NCBI GenBank assembly: GCA_014898425.1
Contig: RCSZ01000005.1
Coordinates: forward strand, 496,001 to 560,000
Reading direction: 5' to 3'
Source of the DNA: Botryotinia globosa
Taxonomy: Eukaryota > Ascomycota > Leotiomycetes > Helotiales > Sclerotiniaceae
DNA length: 64,000 nucleotides
Shown here: one piece after another, positions 12,445 to 23,910 of the stretch
Numbering within the stretch: the first letter of the stretch is position 1
How the letters are laid out: every line of letters starts with the position of its first letter
The notes under the pieces: model-generated
What the model was told of the DNA's origin: nothing
What the model saw: only the letters and a program-made list of their open reading frames with translations
Database searches by the model: none
Translations under genes and position numbers: made by a program

Positions 12445-13309
12445 CACTTCATCACCATGCAAAGAGAAGAAAGAAAAGGGAATAAAAAAGACATATCTAT
12501 CAAGGGCATTATTAGACTATAATACAAGCTTTGTATGGAACCGACGCCAGATTCAATAATTGTTAAACTTATGCTGCAGTGGTACTTCACATGCCGATGC
12601 ATTACAGAGCCTAGTTATGAGTCCTGTCCTCCCTTGGAAACTCCTCTCTTCATCCTCCATCCTGACCAACTTTAACAATTGCATATACCAAATGTATGAT
12701 CTGGAGGTTCACTCTCGAAATACCAACCCATTTTATCAGGTACCACAAACAAAATAGTCATGAGAAACTTTCTGTCGACTTCGCAATTCGTCACCCATCC
12801 CCTCCCCTTATATTTATTCTCCCCCTGTTCGCCCACCGCAATCATGTAACTGCCCCTCGGAGATTTTGATAAAAGTAAAAAAAAAGAGAAAAGACACGGA
12901 AGAAAATTGGGAGATGTCGTGTTGTGAGAGTGTAAAGTTAAAGAACAGGTGTCTCTGCAGGATATCGTCGCAAAGTCCCAGTGCTTAAAAACGCTGAAGA
13001 AAAAGCAATGCAATAGGACCTCCCATAGAAACAAGAACATCGAAATGAAGAATTATTGTGCACAGAATCTTATATGCGCAACTGGTTGGGCCCGCTATTT
13101 TACTGTATTGGAAGTAATCGATCGGGAAGGGCCATCTGTCGCTGAAGTGTGATGGATACTGCTGTAAAGACTTCGACCAATCTATGCCGAAAGCCATGAA
13201 TATTAAGAAGTCGTATTTGGGAGGGCGATTAAGTAAAAATGGGATTGCCAAATGAAAAATGACACCGCATGCGACGAAAATTCGTTATCGTCGAAATAAT
13301 AGACCAGAT

Positions 13310-14715
13310 CTACATGGCCCAAACCTTGAGCTGAAGTGGAAGTAAAATAGTGTAAGTTATGTGGACCAGAGTTTGAGCTGAAGGGAGAAATGGAAGTGTT
13401 AGTTTGAGATAATGGGAAGGGAAAAAGAACAGAAAGCTATCGCGACTTACCAATGAATCCCATGATCCAGTGCACAAACTCATCCCATCATTACTAACAC
13501 CCAGACAACTGACACGGTTGTCATGTCCAACTAATGATCCGACCTTCTCGGCGCGAGTGATATCCCATACCTAGGCAAGAGGTTAATATCAAACTTCTCT
13601 TTGACAACGGATAGGTTGATAATAGCTTACCTTGCACTCAAAATCATCATATCCAGCAAATAAAAGCCTGCCAGATACAGAGCAGGCGACAGATGTGATA
13701 CCACAGAGAATAGATTCATGCTAGATGCTGTTAGTGACAAGTTTAGGAAATCTGAATGGTGAAAACGTACTCCATATTGATTGAGCTCTCTATCAGCACG
13801 GATATCAAAAAGTCTGCAGGTAGCATCGTCGGAACCGGTAACGAAGGAGTGCCCATCTGGGAAGAATTGAATGGCGTTGATGTCTGATTCATGTCCCGCG
13901 AAAGTTTGAACAGCCTTGCCTGCACGAACGTCCCAAAGTTTCGCAAAGGCATCGCAAGCGCCTGAAACAAATGTGTTTTGGTTAGTTGGATTAATACTGA
14001 TGCTCATAACATCACCCAAATGGTCTGCGAACTCGGTGACTTTTGATCCCGTTTCAACATCCCACTTCATGCACGTCATGTCTCCTGAAGACGTAAGGAT
14101 ACTTCGGTCATTGATGAATCGACAACAAGAAAGGTAACCGGAATGTCCAGAAAGTTCCCGAGCAACTCTTGTAGGTCCGTCACGGTTTGAGTTTAGGTTG
14201 TAGATAGAACAAATGTTATCCAATCCACCACATGCGACGTAATTACCACTTGGTGCATAGGCACAGGTCATGACCCACGAAGATCGTAGAGGAATAGCAT
14301 GGACCTTGTTGGTTGTGTATGCATCCCAAATAATTAATTTACCGTCTTGCGATGCTGATACCAAATGTCTTCTATCAGTTGACCAGTGCATTGCATAAAT
14401 CTTTGCGAGATGTCCTTTTAACGTCTTTCGGGTCTTCATCATTTGATTCTTTGGTAAAGCTTCTTGTTGAGCCCTCGCAAGGTTCATCACTGTAACATTA
14501 TTAGTTAGTATGCAGTCGCAGAGATCAACAACGTCAAGGTGATGAAAATGAATATTGTTGTGAGAGCTGAAAAGCAATTGTTACTTACGCGTTGCATCTG
14601 CCAAATCATCCTTCTTGCGCTTTATCCTGTCTTTTAATGACTCTGCTTCACGACGGGCTTGTTGAATACGCGACTGCATCGCCTCTGGCGATACATCGTT
14701 CGAGTTTGACGACAT
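13310..14715 (-). CDS. gnb1: Heterotrimeric G-protein beta subunit (WD40), with duplicated alternative last exons
   Basis: Exons at 14715-14589, 14489-13771, 13720-13631 and 13570-13451, then a short last exon, giving 358 residues, the usual G-beta length. An N-terminal coiled coil (residues ~10-45) precedes seven WD repeats ending in motifs such as LIIWDAY, CMKWDVE, AKLWDVR, CRLFDIR and CKVWDIT. G-beta pairs with G-gamma and transmits pheromone, nutrient and development signals from receptors. Two candidate last exons lie in tandem, each with its own acceptor: 13377-13357 encodes LKLWST and stop, while 13330-13310 encodes LKVWAM and stop. Both keep the frame and the same length. The downstream one resembles the family ending (LKVWA) better, but the upstream one lies nearer to the CTAAC branch point. 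An ATTGG pentamer run lies about 220 bases upstream of the start. Confidence 0.93.
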
Positions 14716-16044
14716 CTCGGTCGGATTGATGGATGGGTGAGTTATGAATTCAATTGAATCTCAGCTGGATAATTATCGTTATTGTTTCAATTGTTGATGA
14801 GGCTGTAGGGGGTTGCGACCAAATGGATGATAGCTTCTTCCCGAATTTGTCGGTTGACTGAGATTTGGAATTGGCTGAATGTAAGCAATTCAGCTATCGG
14901 AGGTATTAAGGAATCTTTCGCTGATTTGGATTGGATTGGATTGGATTGGATTGGATTGGATTGGTGTAGTATGGTACAGATCGAATGGTACAGATCGAAT
15001 GGTGCTGTTTTGAGGGAGTGGTTGTTAATGGCAATTGCTGGGTATTAGTGTAAAGATCTTTCTCTTCTTTGTTAAAATGATTAAAATGAAGTATATCTCA
15101 AAGTATAATAAGACCAAGTCTGTCTTGTCTGCTCCTTCTTCAATTGTGGAACAAGGCTTGTATGGAAGAGTTTCCTTTCGTTCAGATCTGATGAGTTGAA
15201 GAAAGTTGAGGCAGAGGCAATCTTGACGGAATGGAGAAGGATGATTGATTGATTTAGAAGGTACAGTAGTGCCGTGCAAGTAACACCCAGTTATTTTGCG
15301 TTGCTGCTTGCCTTTTCTCGGCTAATTGGCCGAGATGGGATTAGTTTTACTGGGCTGTAGCTCTCTTTTTGGTCTGGGCTAAAATCCGAGGGGAGAAGGA
15401 AGCCGGTGGGAAGTGGGAAGTGGTAAGATTTGGGTTTAGTGGAAATCAAATTTAATAACGGGCGAGGGAGGGAGAGAGAGAGGGAGAGAGGAATTTATTA
15501 CTATTAGTAACAGGAGTGTCTTGGAGGAGAAAGAAGGACAGGAGAGGCGCAGTATGCACATGAGGAAGTAGATGGAAAATACGAGTAGAGAAGTACCTAG
15601 ATAACTTGGAAGTAGTAAGCACCTAGATAGGTATGAGGATGAATGTGAGGCGCTCAAGTGATTATCAGTGATTCCAGGTTCCAAGGTTGCCAGAGATTGT
15701 CAGTATCGGGTCAGTGAATATAGAAGATTAGCCCCCCATTTAATGAATTACCTAGTATGTGAAGAAAAGTAAGATAAAAGCAAGCAAGACTCGCCAGGTC
15801 AAGCCTCAACTTTCACAAGATCAAAGCAAAGGCAATTAACCTCGTTCTCACCTGAATGAGAAACCAATCAAGGTTCGTAGATCGAATCCATCGCAAGCTA
15901 CCTAGGCACTACGAGTAGGGAGGCACTGTTTCCTCTACAAGAATTTTTATATACATCATGATTGGAATTCCACAGAACTATCTATATTATATATTGGGTA
16001 ATATGAAAAAGAAAAAGGAGAATGGGGAAATTACACAAAATAAA

Positions 16045-16165
16045 GTGACTATCTATACCTATCTATATCTATCTATACCTGTCTATACCTGTCTATACCT
16101 GTCTATATCTGTCTATCTATACCTGTCTATACCTGTCTATACCTACCTATACCTATACCTAGATA
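16045..16165. repeat. Minisatellite of CTATACCTGT-like units
   Basis: Degenerate tandem copies of 8-10 base units alternating CTATACCTGT, CTATATCT and CTATACCTA. Copies differ by single bases and length, suggesting slippage. Confidence 0.85.
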
Positions 16166-16969
16166 TCTCTGTGCTTAATAATTATTCACTCTCTATCAGC
16201 ATATATTGATACAGAGTGGATTGAACAAGTGAAGGATGATATGATTTCGAAATAAGCTACAAGAACGCCGAGGTAGAGGTAGGCAATAAGGTAATACTAG
16301 GTACTATGTAGGTAATTATATACCTAGCTGTTCAAATATGTACAGAGTACCGGTACGGACTCCTGCCACTGCGTACACTGGATGTACACCCACCACTCAA
16401 CTAGACTTGTACCTGCTTTCACTACCCGTCCTATCTGCTTGCAGCGGCATTCCATAAAAATAGTTGGAACTTGGAAGATCCACCACCACCTTACTTCTTA
16501 TCATGATCTCGCTCGCCCTACCTATCTCATCTATGGATGGCATAACTAGACACTCACATTGATATCATTTATCGATATCGATATCACTCTCAACTCTCGA
16601 AGAAGACTTAGCCACCTCCTCTTGGCCTTGGGTTATAGGTATCATATACAACCTTTGACCATTTCCACGCAAAGAGAAGTTGATGAAGGGGCAGAAGAAG
16701 AGGATCTTAACTTTCCCTTTACGGTATTATCTTGCTTGCATCCTGCAAGTCGCAATATGGTTCCATCGGTGGGACTGTTTTCTTTTCTATACTTTGTAAA
16801 TTACAGATGCATATTGATCAGCAGGGCACAAAATGGCAAATTGCTTCTAGTCGTGTATAGATAAATGGAGATGCATCATTTTTGTCACATCTACTACACC
16901 ATCCCATATTATGATTGTTTCCTTCTTTTCTTCTTCTTTCAATTTCATCGATATATAGTGAGATATATT

Positions 16970-17125
16970 ACTACTTCTATTACTTCTATTATTTCTATTA
17001 TTTCTATTATTTCTATTATTTCTATTATTTCTATTACTTCTATTACTTTAATTACTTTTACTATTTCTATTATTTCTACTACTTCTACTACTTCTATTAC
17101 TTCTACTACTTCTACTACTACTATA
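16970..17125. repeat. TTCTATTAT/TTCTATTAC tandem array
   Basis: About 150 bases of 9-base units built from TAT/TTC trinucleotides, drifting to TTCTACTAC at the right end. The polar change from TAT to TAC units suggests expansion from one side. Confidence 0.85.
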
Positions 17126-18269
17126 CCTTGGGGAATCCCTTTGATTCCCATTTCTTTAAATTTCAACTAGGATAAATATCGGGGACTTGATTTCAAAATG
17201 GGTCGAGCATCAGAAGGATCAGGGTCGGGTATTTTACTATTGGGATCGACGGGGATTTGAATGGCAGGCTGAGGCAGGCTCTATCTAGTACTCTACTGAT
17301 TCTACAAAGTAATTCTACAAAGTACTCCCTCCGTCTTTAATCATATCCAGATTCCATACGGACCATACCCCTACTTCTTTTCAAATGACTACTGTATCGA
17401 CAGGTAATCAAATCATCTTCTCTTTCGGTCGTTTGTCAACTCCTAAGCGTTCCTTGGAATCCCATAGATCCCAACGAAATATATAAGGACTATCTATTAA
17501 GGAGTCCCTTTTTGTTTGGCGCAACAATAGGAAAGACTTTTCGGTAATTGTATCCATCTCTCCATTCGCCCCATCTGTACATCAAATTTAATGGTACGAT
17601 ATCGCGCAATTGAGTCTGTTACCCCTTCATCTGCCGCGATACATACTGCACGGGGACCACGACGACCTCAAGGCTCAAGATGATTTCGAGACGCGGTTAA
17701 GGTTATTGAAGATTAACCAAGCTTCATCAAGCTCTTGCAATTGTACTTTGTAACTTGTAAGCTCTACGCAGCAAGCAAGTGATCATGGCCGCTCTTGCTT
17801 TCTACAATGTACGGACTACCCAGCAGTGAGCACTGGGCCAGCAGGTAGGTAGGTAGGTAGGTAGGTATCTTTATAAAAGAACGGATGAAACGTTTTCTAT
17901 CCTTCCTATTGGGAGATTGATAGAATGTCCAGTCCCGTCCACAATTCTTTCATGATATCTATCCACTTGGAGTGGAGTACTTTCCAAATTCCCCACTGTG
18001 CAAAGTGGAGTGGGGAATTTCTACGCACGAATTTATTACTGTATGTAGTATCTACCGATTGGAAGATTGGAAGATCTAGTCATTGATGGAATTTGATTCG
18101 TCAGAAATAAGATTGGTCATCAAGGAATCCTACCACTTTCAAGGTTAGCACCATTCGAAGAGTGCATGCAGGTTGATGATTGAAGGGAAACAGACATCCG
18201 TGGGAGGACAACACCAACACTATATCGAAGAAGTCAAAACTAGGCTGTAACTCTACGCAGTACGCAGCA

Positions 18270-18357
18270 GTTTCATCTTCTTCATCGTCTTCATCTTCTT
18301 CATCTTCTTCATCTTCTTCATCGTCTTCATCTTCTTCTTCGTCTTCATCTTCTTCGA
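18270..18357. repeat. TTCATC/TTCTTC microsatellite in the deaminase leader
   Basis: About 14 hexamer-like units of TTCATC with TTCTTC and GTCTTC variants, ending about 30 bases before the ATG of the adenosine-deaminase-like gene. A pyrimidine-rich tract in this position lies in the promoter or 5' leader. Confidence 0.85.
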
Positions 18358-18387
18358 GACACTTTATCAAGGAGCCACTCTCGCGCA

Positions 18388-20211
18388 ATGGATTCATCAA
18401 GCTCGGAAGCTATTGATTTCGTATCCTTGCCAAAAATTGAAGTAAGTCTGAGAGGTTACATGCATATTCATACTGTACAGTGTACATACATATGATTTAA
18501 TGTCCGTCAAATCCCCACCGGATTTGGTCACCCTAACGGCTGCATGAATCATATTGACATGAGGCTGAAAGATACTTCTTACATAGTTACATGCTCATCT
18601 AAGTGGAAGTATCAGTCGACAATGTCTTCATGAAGTATGGCTTCAGAAATGGGAAAAGGGTGAGACTACAACGCAAGATCCCTTGGATGAGATGCCAGTT
18701 GATAAATTTGATTATGATCTTGAGACGTGAGTTGTTTTTTATTCTATTTATTACTTTCCGTCTCGATTGCACTGGGACAAACAAGCCATTGCTTTTATGA
18801 GCATTCAAGAATTCGTGGACACCATACATGCAGGCCATAGTAGCCTTACAGGTTGAGGATATTCCGGATTGCTACCTAGCCGTGATTCCCTTTAATTGTT
18901 CTGCGTTTGACTGAAGTTTCAAATTCTCCGAGGTGTTTAAATACTTCGAAATGTTGAGTCCATTGCCACATCAAACCCACTTAGATGATCAAATCGTTCT
19001 CGGGAATTTATGGCTTTCCAAGGACCACAAGCTATTCAAGCATCAGAAGATTGGATTCAATTTATTGAGTCGAACCATGGATACTTTACTTTTTGACCTC
19101 GTGCAACACTTCCATATCTCATGTCATGTCTTTCTAGATTCTTTCCATTGTTCTCCAGATATATTTACGCTCTCGTTCCAGATATATTTACGCTCTCGTC
19201 AACGACCTTGCCTCCGTGATCTATACCACGAACTCCGTTCTTTCAGATTTTCAAGCAGATGGCGTCATCTATCTTGAACTCCGTACCACACCTCGGGCCA
19301 TCCCTTCCGCAGGTATCACCAAAGAAATGTACGTTCAAACAATACTCGACTGTATCGCCCAACACAACAACTCCAATGGTTCCATGAAAACAAACCTGAT
19401 CCTCTCTATCGACCGCCGAAATGATGCTCAAACAGCTATGGATATCGTGGAACTAGCGCACAAATACCACGGCAAAGGAGTCGTAGGAATCGATCTTTGT
19501 GGCGACCCATCTGTAGGCGATGTATCCATCTTCGAACCCGCTTTCCTCCTAGCTCAAAAATACAACCTCAAAATCACAATCCATTTTGCAGAAGTGGCGC
19601 AAGTACCCACTAGCACGGAGCTCAAAACACTTCTGTCGTATAAACCGCATAGAATAGGACATGTAATCCACGTACCAGAAAATCTCAAACCGGAAATTGA
19701 AAAGATGGGATTAGGATTGGAACTTTGCTTGAGTTGTAACGTTCATGCGAAAATGATCGTAGGCACGTATGAAGACCATCATTTTGGGGAGTGGTGGGGA
19801 AGAGGCGCGAAAGTGATTTTGTGTGTATGTGTTTAGCTTCCCTTGCTTTCATTTTCATTTTTTGTCTCTTGATTCTTCGATTTTCTTTTACTTTATCCGA
19901 CGATTTCTGAGATGAAGGGGGCGTAGAGAGCTGGACTTGGTAGTGTGAGATGAAATGGGAAACGATATATTAAAGAACTCGAAGAGAAAGTTTCTACTTT
20001 CTACGGAAAACCACTAACGAAAACACCAATCTCGCAGACCGACGACGTCGGAGTCTTCGGAAGTAAACTTTCAGATGAATACGCACTTATCGCAAAACAT
20101 TTCCATCTCGATAGAAATGCAATTTGTAAGCTCGCGAGAGGTGGGATTGATTCGATTTTTGGTGGTGAGGGGGATAGAGAGAGGCTGAGGAGTATTATGT
20201 GGAGGGGGTAG
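18388..20211 (+). pseudogene. Adenosine deaminase-like (ADAL/N6-mAMP deaminase type), frame broken by a 23-bp tandem duplication
   Basis: Exons follow the family: 18388-18441, 18587-18726, 19138-19824 and 20038-20211. Motifs seen are the metal-binding HAH (LHAHLSGS), ELRTTPR, ITIHFAEV, RIGHVIHV and TDDVGVFG, so this is the purine deaminase family acting on adenosine or N6-methyl-AMP. In exon 3 the 23 bases at 19154-19176 are repeated exactly at 19177-19199. Read straight through, the frame shifts after the first copy and the conserved downstream part is out of frame. The second copy carries its own CAG; splicing there (exon start 19182) restores the frame but drops seven residues (FFPLFSR) that look conserved. 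Intron 2 is unusually long (411 or 455 nt) and intron 3 is 213 nt with a CTAAC branch point. It is either a recent pseudogene, a splice-rescued gene or a sequence error. Confidence 0.75.
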
Positions 20212-20707
20212 TGGTTGTGAGTTGGGATGGAGATAGGAATGGGAATGGGGGCTAGGTGGGATGGGGTCGGGAGAGGTGAGGAGAGGGTGTGAATAAAGAT
20301 AGAGGTGGAAATGGAAATGGAGATAGAGATCGAGATGGAGATGGGGTAGAGGCTAGGAGCTAGGAGCTAGGGGCTAGATGGAATGAGATCGATTGAGAAG
20401 AGGGGGGATGATTGGATATTGGTGTATAGTAAGGTTGGGATAAAAATAGAGAATTTGGAATATCTCTTCATCTATTGAATTGTCTGACTTTGCTTGCTCT
20501 GAAGCAGTTGTCCTCGACTACCTCGGTATTATATAGAAGTACATTAGATGTATAGGAAGAAGGGGATGTGTGAGGCCATGCTAGTTTTTGGAAACTTCAA
20601 ATTGTACTTTTATTTCTGGATGCTATGCTATGCTAAACTATGCTATAAGCTTTCAATATATGATATCTTGATGTACGATATGCGATGCCAATCCATGCCG
20701 AGCTAAC
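20212..20707. other. Intergenic region between convergent genes, G-rich simple sequence
   Basis: Holds the 3' ends of the deaminase-like gene and the convergent amidohydrolase gene. GAGATGGAGATAG and GCTAGGAGCTAGG simple repeats occupy about 20230-20390. No gene seen. Confidence 0.6.
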
Positions 20708-22207
20708 CTACCCAGAAGCATCCAAATCCAACCCAAAAAGTCGAATTGCATTACCTCCCAAAATAGCTTTCTCCTCCTCACTTCCCGCGCCACACGCGCT
20801 ACTAATAGCGTCTTTATTCATGGACACACTTAGCCATTGCTTGGCCTCTTCACCCTTCCCTTCCTCCTCCTCATCCAACGGCGGGAAAAACGGCGCATCG
20901 GTTCCAAACATGACTCTGTCCGCCCCACTCACCCCAACTGCTCCTCGAACTCCTACATCTCCATAAACCACCGCGTCTAACCAGATGTTCTTCTTCAAGA
21001 TTTCCCAGATAGTTTTTCTGCCCTCGGCTAATTTTCCTTCGGCCTTGAGATGCGCGTCATGCAAGACGCAACTTTCTATTCTCCCTGCCAAAAATGGAAG
21101 GGTTCCACCGCTGTGCGCTAGAATGACCTGTAGATCCGGTACGGAAGAAAATACCGAGGAGAGAATCATGCGGGTAACGGCGATGGTGGTTTCCATTGGG
21201 AAACCAAGAGCGAGAGGAAGAACATGACCGTAATCATTTCCTCTGGGGCCGAAAACCGAGGTCGGGAGACCGTAGTGCGGATGCAGAAAGATGGGGAAAT
21301 TGTTGGCGGCTAGTTCTTTGAAGATGGGGAGGAGAGCGGGATCGTCGAGACCGGAGCCGAGTCCGCTGGTTCCGAGGATGATGCCGCGGCAGTAGGGGAG
21401 GGTATTGAGGTGGGCGATGCTTTCGAGGATGGAGGATGGAGGGGCGGATAGGGGGAGCGTGCCGAAGAAATAGAGACGCGTTGGGTGGAGGGCGCAGAGA
21501 GAGTTTATTTCGGTGTTGATTGATAAGGCGGTTTGGAGGGCGGTGGTGGAGGGAAGCCAGTCGAGCCAGGGGTTTGCGAGGGAGATTATGGAGGTGCGGA
21601 TGGAGTGGGTGTCCATGAAGGCAATTCTTTCGGAGATGTCATAGCTAGGGGTTTAGAAGGTTAGTTTGAAATTTGAGAGTTTGAATGCGGATATTGATGA
21701 AAGGGAGGGAGAACAGGAGACAGTGAGGTTTTTTTTTTTTTTTGAAGAACTTCTGTCTTACACAGACTACTGAGAAATAGATCTAGAATCGATTGTTTGT
21801 CCAATATGAAGTTCAATATTTTGAAATTCTACAGCTGGATATGCTATTTAGGAGGCTGGCCACTTGACCCTCGACCTCTCGCTAGTCTTTCCCTCTACCA
21901 CAGCACATACATTCCTCATCTCATTGACCCTCGTCAATTTGCCTCTCCCGCGTCTCTTTCATTCTACTATTGAGATCTCTCAAAATAGCAAGATATAAAA
22001 AAACACTTAGACTTACTACTCGGACCCAATTGGTCTTCCCCTGCTTGTACTCGGTGTATCCTCTGCTGGCAAGATAACCAATCGATGCTCTTTAGCCGGA
22101 GGAAATTGTCTTATATAAGGGATTTCATCGCGCGATTTGAGAAGCTCAATATAAGATGGTGGATAGACATGAGTGTGAATATCTACTATCGGGACCGAGG
22201 AGGACAT
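20708..22207 (-). CDS. Amidohydrolase of the ACMSD (aminocarboxymuconate semialdehyde decarboxylase) family
   Basis: Exon 1 is 22207-22017 and exon 2 is 21644-20708; they join across a 372-nt intron (GTAAGT donor, CCCTAG acceptor) into 375 residues. The metal-binding motifs of the amidohydrolase-2 fold are all present: HTH at residues 11-13, HPHYG near 185, LAHSGG near 241 and FGTDAPFF near 313. Family members decarboxylate 2-amino-3-carboxymuconate semialdehyde in tryptophan breakdown or related aromatic acids. The exact substrate cannot be told. The start MSSSVPIVDIHTH was chosen because the metal site normally follows the start closely; an in-frame upstream start at 22294 would add a hydrophobic leader. 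The gene is divergent from the 2OG oxygenase gene, with about 560 bases between their starts. Confidence 0.88.
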
Positions 22208-22772
22208 TTTACGGTTGTTTCTGAGCAATCTTCGGCGTAGAGGAAACTGTGGAATAGAAGAAGAGACGAGGAATAGAATGTAAAACAAAATCACGAAAAG
22301 AACTTGTAGAAGATTTCAAACATGAAAAAAGAGAAGTTCACGCTTCATGAGAACACATATTTCGAAATCACTTGATCAATCATACAATGGTAATTCAATC
22401 TAAATCTAGTATGTAATAAAATGCATGACAATATCAAGATAGCTAGACATCCACCTACCCCGCACTAGTGCTCTCCCTGTCCAGCAACCCCACCTCCTAC
22501 GTATTTAAATCCCGATCACAACCCTATCTTATCATTTACTCGTAAATGCTTATCATAACTCTTCCCTTTTGAATCACTTACCTGCCCTTTTTGGAGAGTA
22601 GATACATACTATCTTGCATTGGACCGAATGCGGAGAACGGCTTTGGCCGCGTGCGGCGTTTTTAAGTGAGGGATTTGGGTGATATAAACTTTCTTAGTAG
22701 AAACGTAATTTTGTCTAATTGTCAATTTGGCAACGACGACGACATTGTGAATATTGAACAGCATCAGACAAG
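22208..22772. promoter_or_regulatory. Divergent promoter region, amidohydrolase / 2OG oxygenase
   Basis: The 565 bases between two divergent starts must hold both promoters. The sequence is AT-rich in the left part and has a G-rich patch near 22630-22665. No individual factor site is called. Confidence 0.5.
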
Positions 22773-23910
22773 ATGTCGATAGAAGTGAAAAAGGCTGTGG
22801 ATGTCGATAATCTCGTCATTCCTGTAAATCTCCCGTCATTTCGATCCGCTTTCCACTCTTGTCCTAATTTCGACACACATCTACACTTACCCTGATGCTA
22901 ACAATATTTCTTCACAGATAATAAACTTCTCCAACTTCCTAACTGGCACTCCCTCGCAACGTCTCCAAACTGCTCAATCCATTCTCCACGGTTTCCGCAC
23001 CGCAGGATTTATCTACCTTTCCCACCACCCTATTCCTCCACCCGTCCTATCCCACACCTTTTCCACATCTGCCAAATTCTTCGCTCGTCCCTCTTCTGAA
23101 AAAGATCCATTAGCCTGGACCACACCCCTCGCAAATCGTGGATATGTAGCTCATGGTCGCGAGAAAACCACCACACTCACAGATAAGGAAGAGGTTGAGA
23201 AATTGAAAGCCCAAGCGCCAGATTTGAAAGAGAGTTTTGAAATTGGACGTGAAGGTCACGAACAACTACCGAATAATTGGCCTGCTATTACTCATTCAGA
23301 CCCTGATGCCAAAGAGTTCAAAGAGACGATGATGAAGTTCCATGATATGTGCAAGGAGCTTCATATAAATGTCATGCGAGCCATTGCTCTTGGAATGTCG
23401 CTTCCCGAATCCTATTTCGATGGATTCACAAGTGCAGGAGATAATACACTTCGCTTACTACATTATCCACCCGCGAAAGCAAGTGTATTTAAGGAAAATA
23501 AATTGCAAGTCAGAGCCGGAGAGCATACAGATTATGGGAGCATCACACTTCTTTTCCAAGATGACAGAGGAGGACTCCAAGTAAAGAGTCCCAAAGGAAC
23601 ATTCGTTGATGCGACGCCAGTGCCGGGAACCGTGGTAGTTAATGCAGGAGATTTGTTGGCGAGGTGGAGTAATGATTTCATTAGGAGTACATTGCATAGG
23701 GTTGTGGAACCACCCCCTAAGGAGGGACAAGAGGTTCCGGAAGAGGGTGTCTATCCGGCGAGATATAGCATTGCGTACTTTTGTAATCCCAATTTCGATC
23801 GGATGATTGAGGCAATTGAGGGAACGTATGGAGGGGAACTCGGGGAGAGAAAATATGAGGGGATCAATTCGGGAGAGTATCTGGTACAAAGATTGGCTGC
23901 TACTTATTAA
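22773..23910 (+). CDS. 2-oxoglutarate/Fe(II)-dependent dioxygenase (isopenicillin-N-synthase-like)
   Basis: Exon 1 (22773-22823) joins exon 2 (22918-23910) across a 94-nt intron with a GTAAAT donor, a GCTAAC branch point and a CACAG acceptor, giving 347 residues. The N-terminal DIOX_N-like part contains GFRTAGFIYLSHH. The catalytic jelly-roll has the iron triad HTD (residues ~220-222) and the distal His in STLHRVVEP (~277). The 2-oxoglutarate anchor RYS follows in ARYSIAYF (~299-301). Such enzymes hydroxylate or desaturate small molecules using 2-oxoglutarate and oxygen in the cytosol; members act in secondary metabolism, nucleobase or hormone modification. No other pathway genes are adjacent except the divergent ACMSD-type amidohydrolase, so the substrate is open. 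Confidence 0.92.

Larger units (their letters stand above)
6884..13309. other. 6.4-kb gene-free block between the phosducin-like and G-beta genes
   Basis: No convincing gene on either strand. The part near 6884-7100 is the leader and promoter of the phosducin-like gene. Further on are short repeats (CATCATTGT near 8500-8535, TCTGCTC near 9470-9525), an AT island (about 9780-10745), a strongly G-depleted + strand tract (about 10860-12170) and a 31-base A run (12412-12442). Open frames inside the tract overlap in all three + frames and have low-complexity Pro/Ser/His/Thr translations, the mark of base bias rather than selection. Confidence 0.65.
14716..18387. other. 3.7-kb gene-free stretch with several tandem repeats
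   Basis: No gene can be supported. The left end is the promoter and leader of the G-beta gene. Noted repeats are ATTGG near 14930-14964, CTATACCTGT-like units near 16045-16165, TTCTATTAT trinucleotide-based units near 16970-17125, TAGG near 17847-17867 and TTCATC near 18270-18357. Small open frames here run through repeats or lack family features. Confidence 0.6.

Noticed and set aside
16865..17175. Frames rich in Tyr/Phe or Ile/Ser across the TTCTATTAT array
   Set aside because: Repeat translation only.
22205..22294. Upstream start for the amidohydrolase adding a hydrophobic 29-residue leader
   Set aside because: The metal-binding HTH normally lies within about 15 residues of the start, so MSSSVPIVDIHTH was preferred. 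The longer form cannot be excluded.
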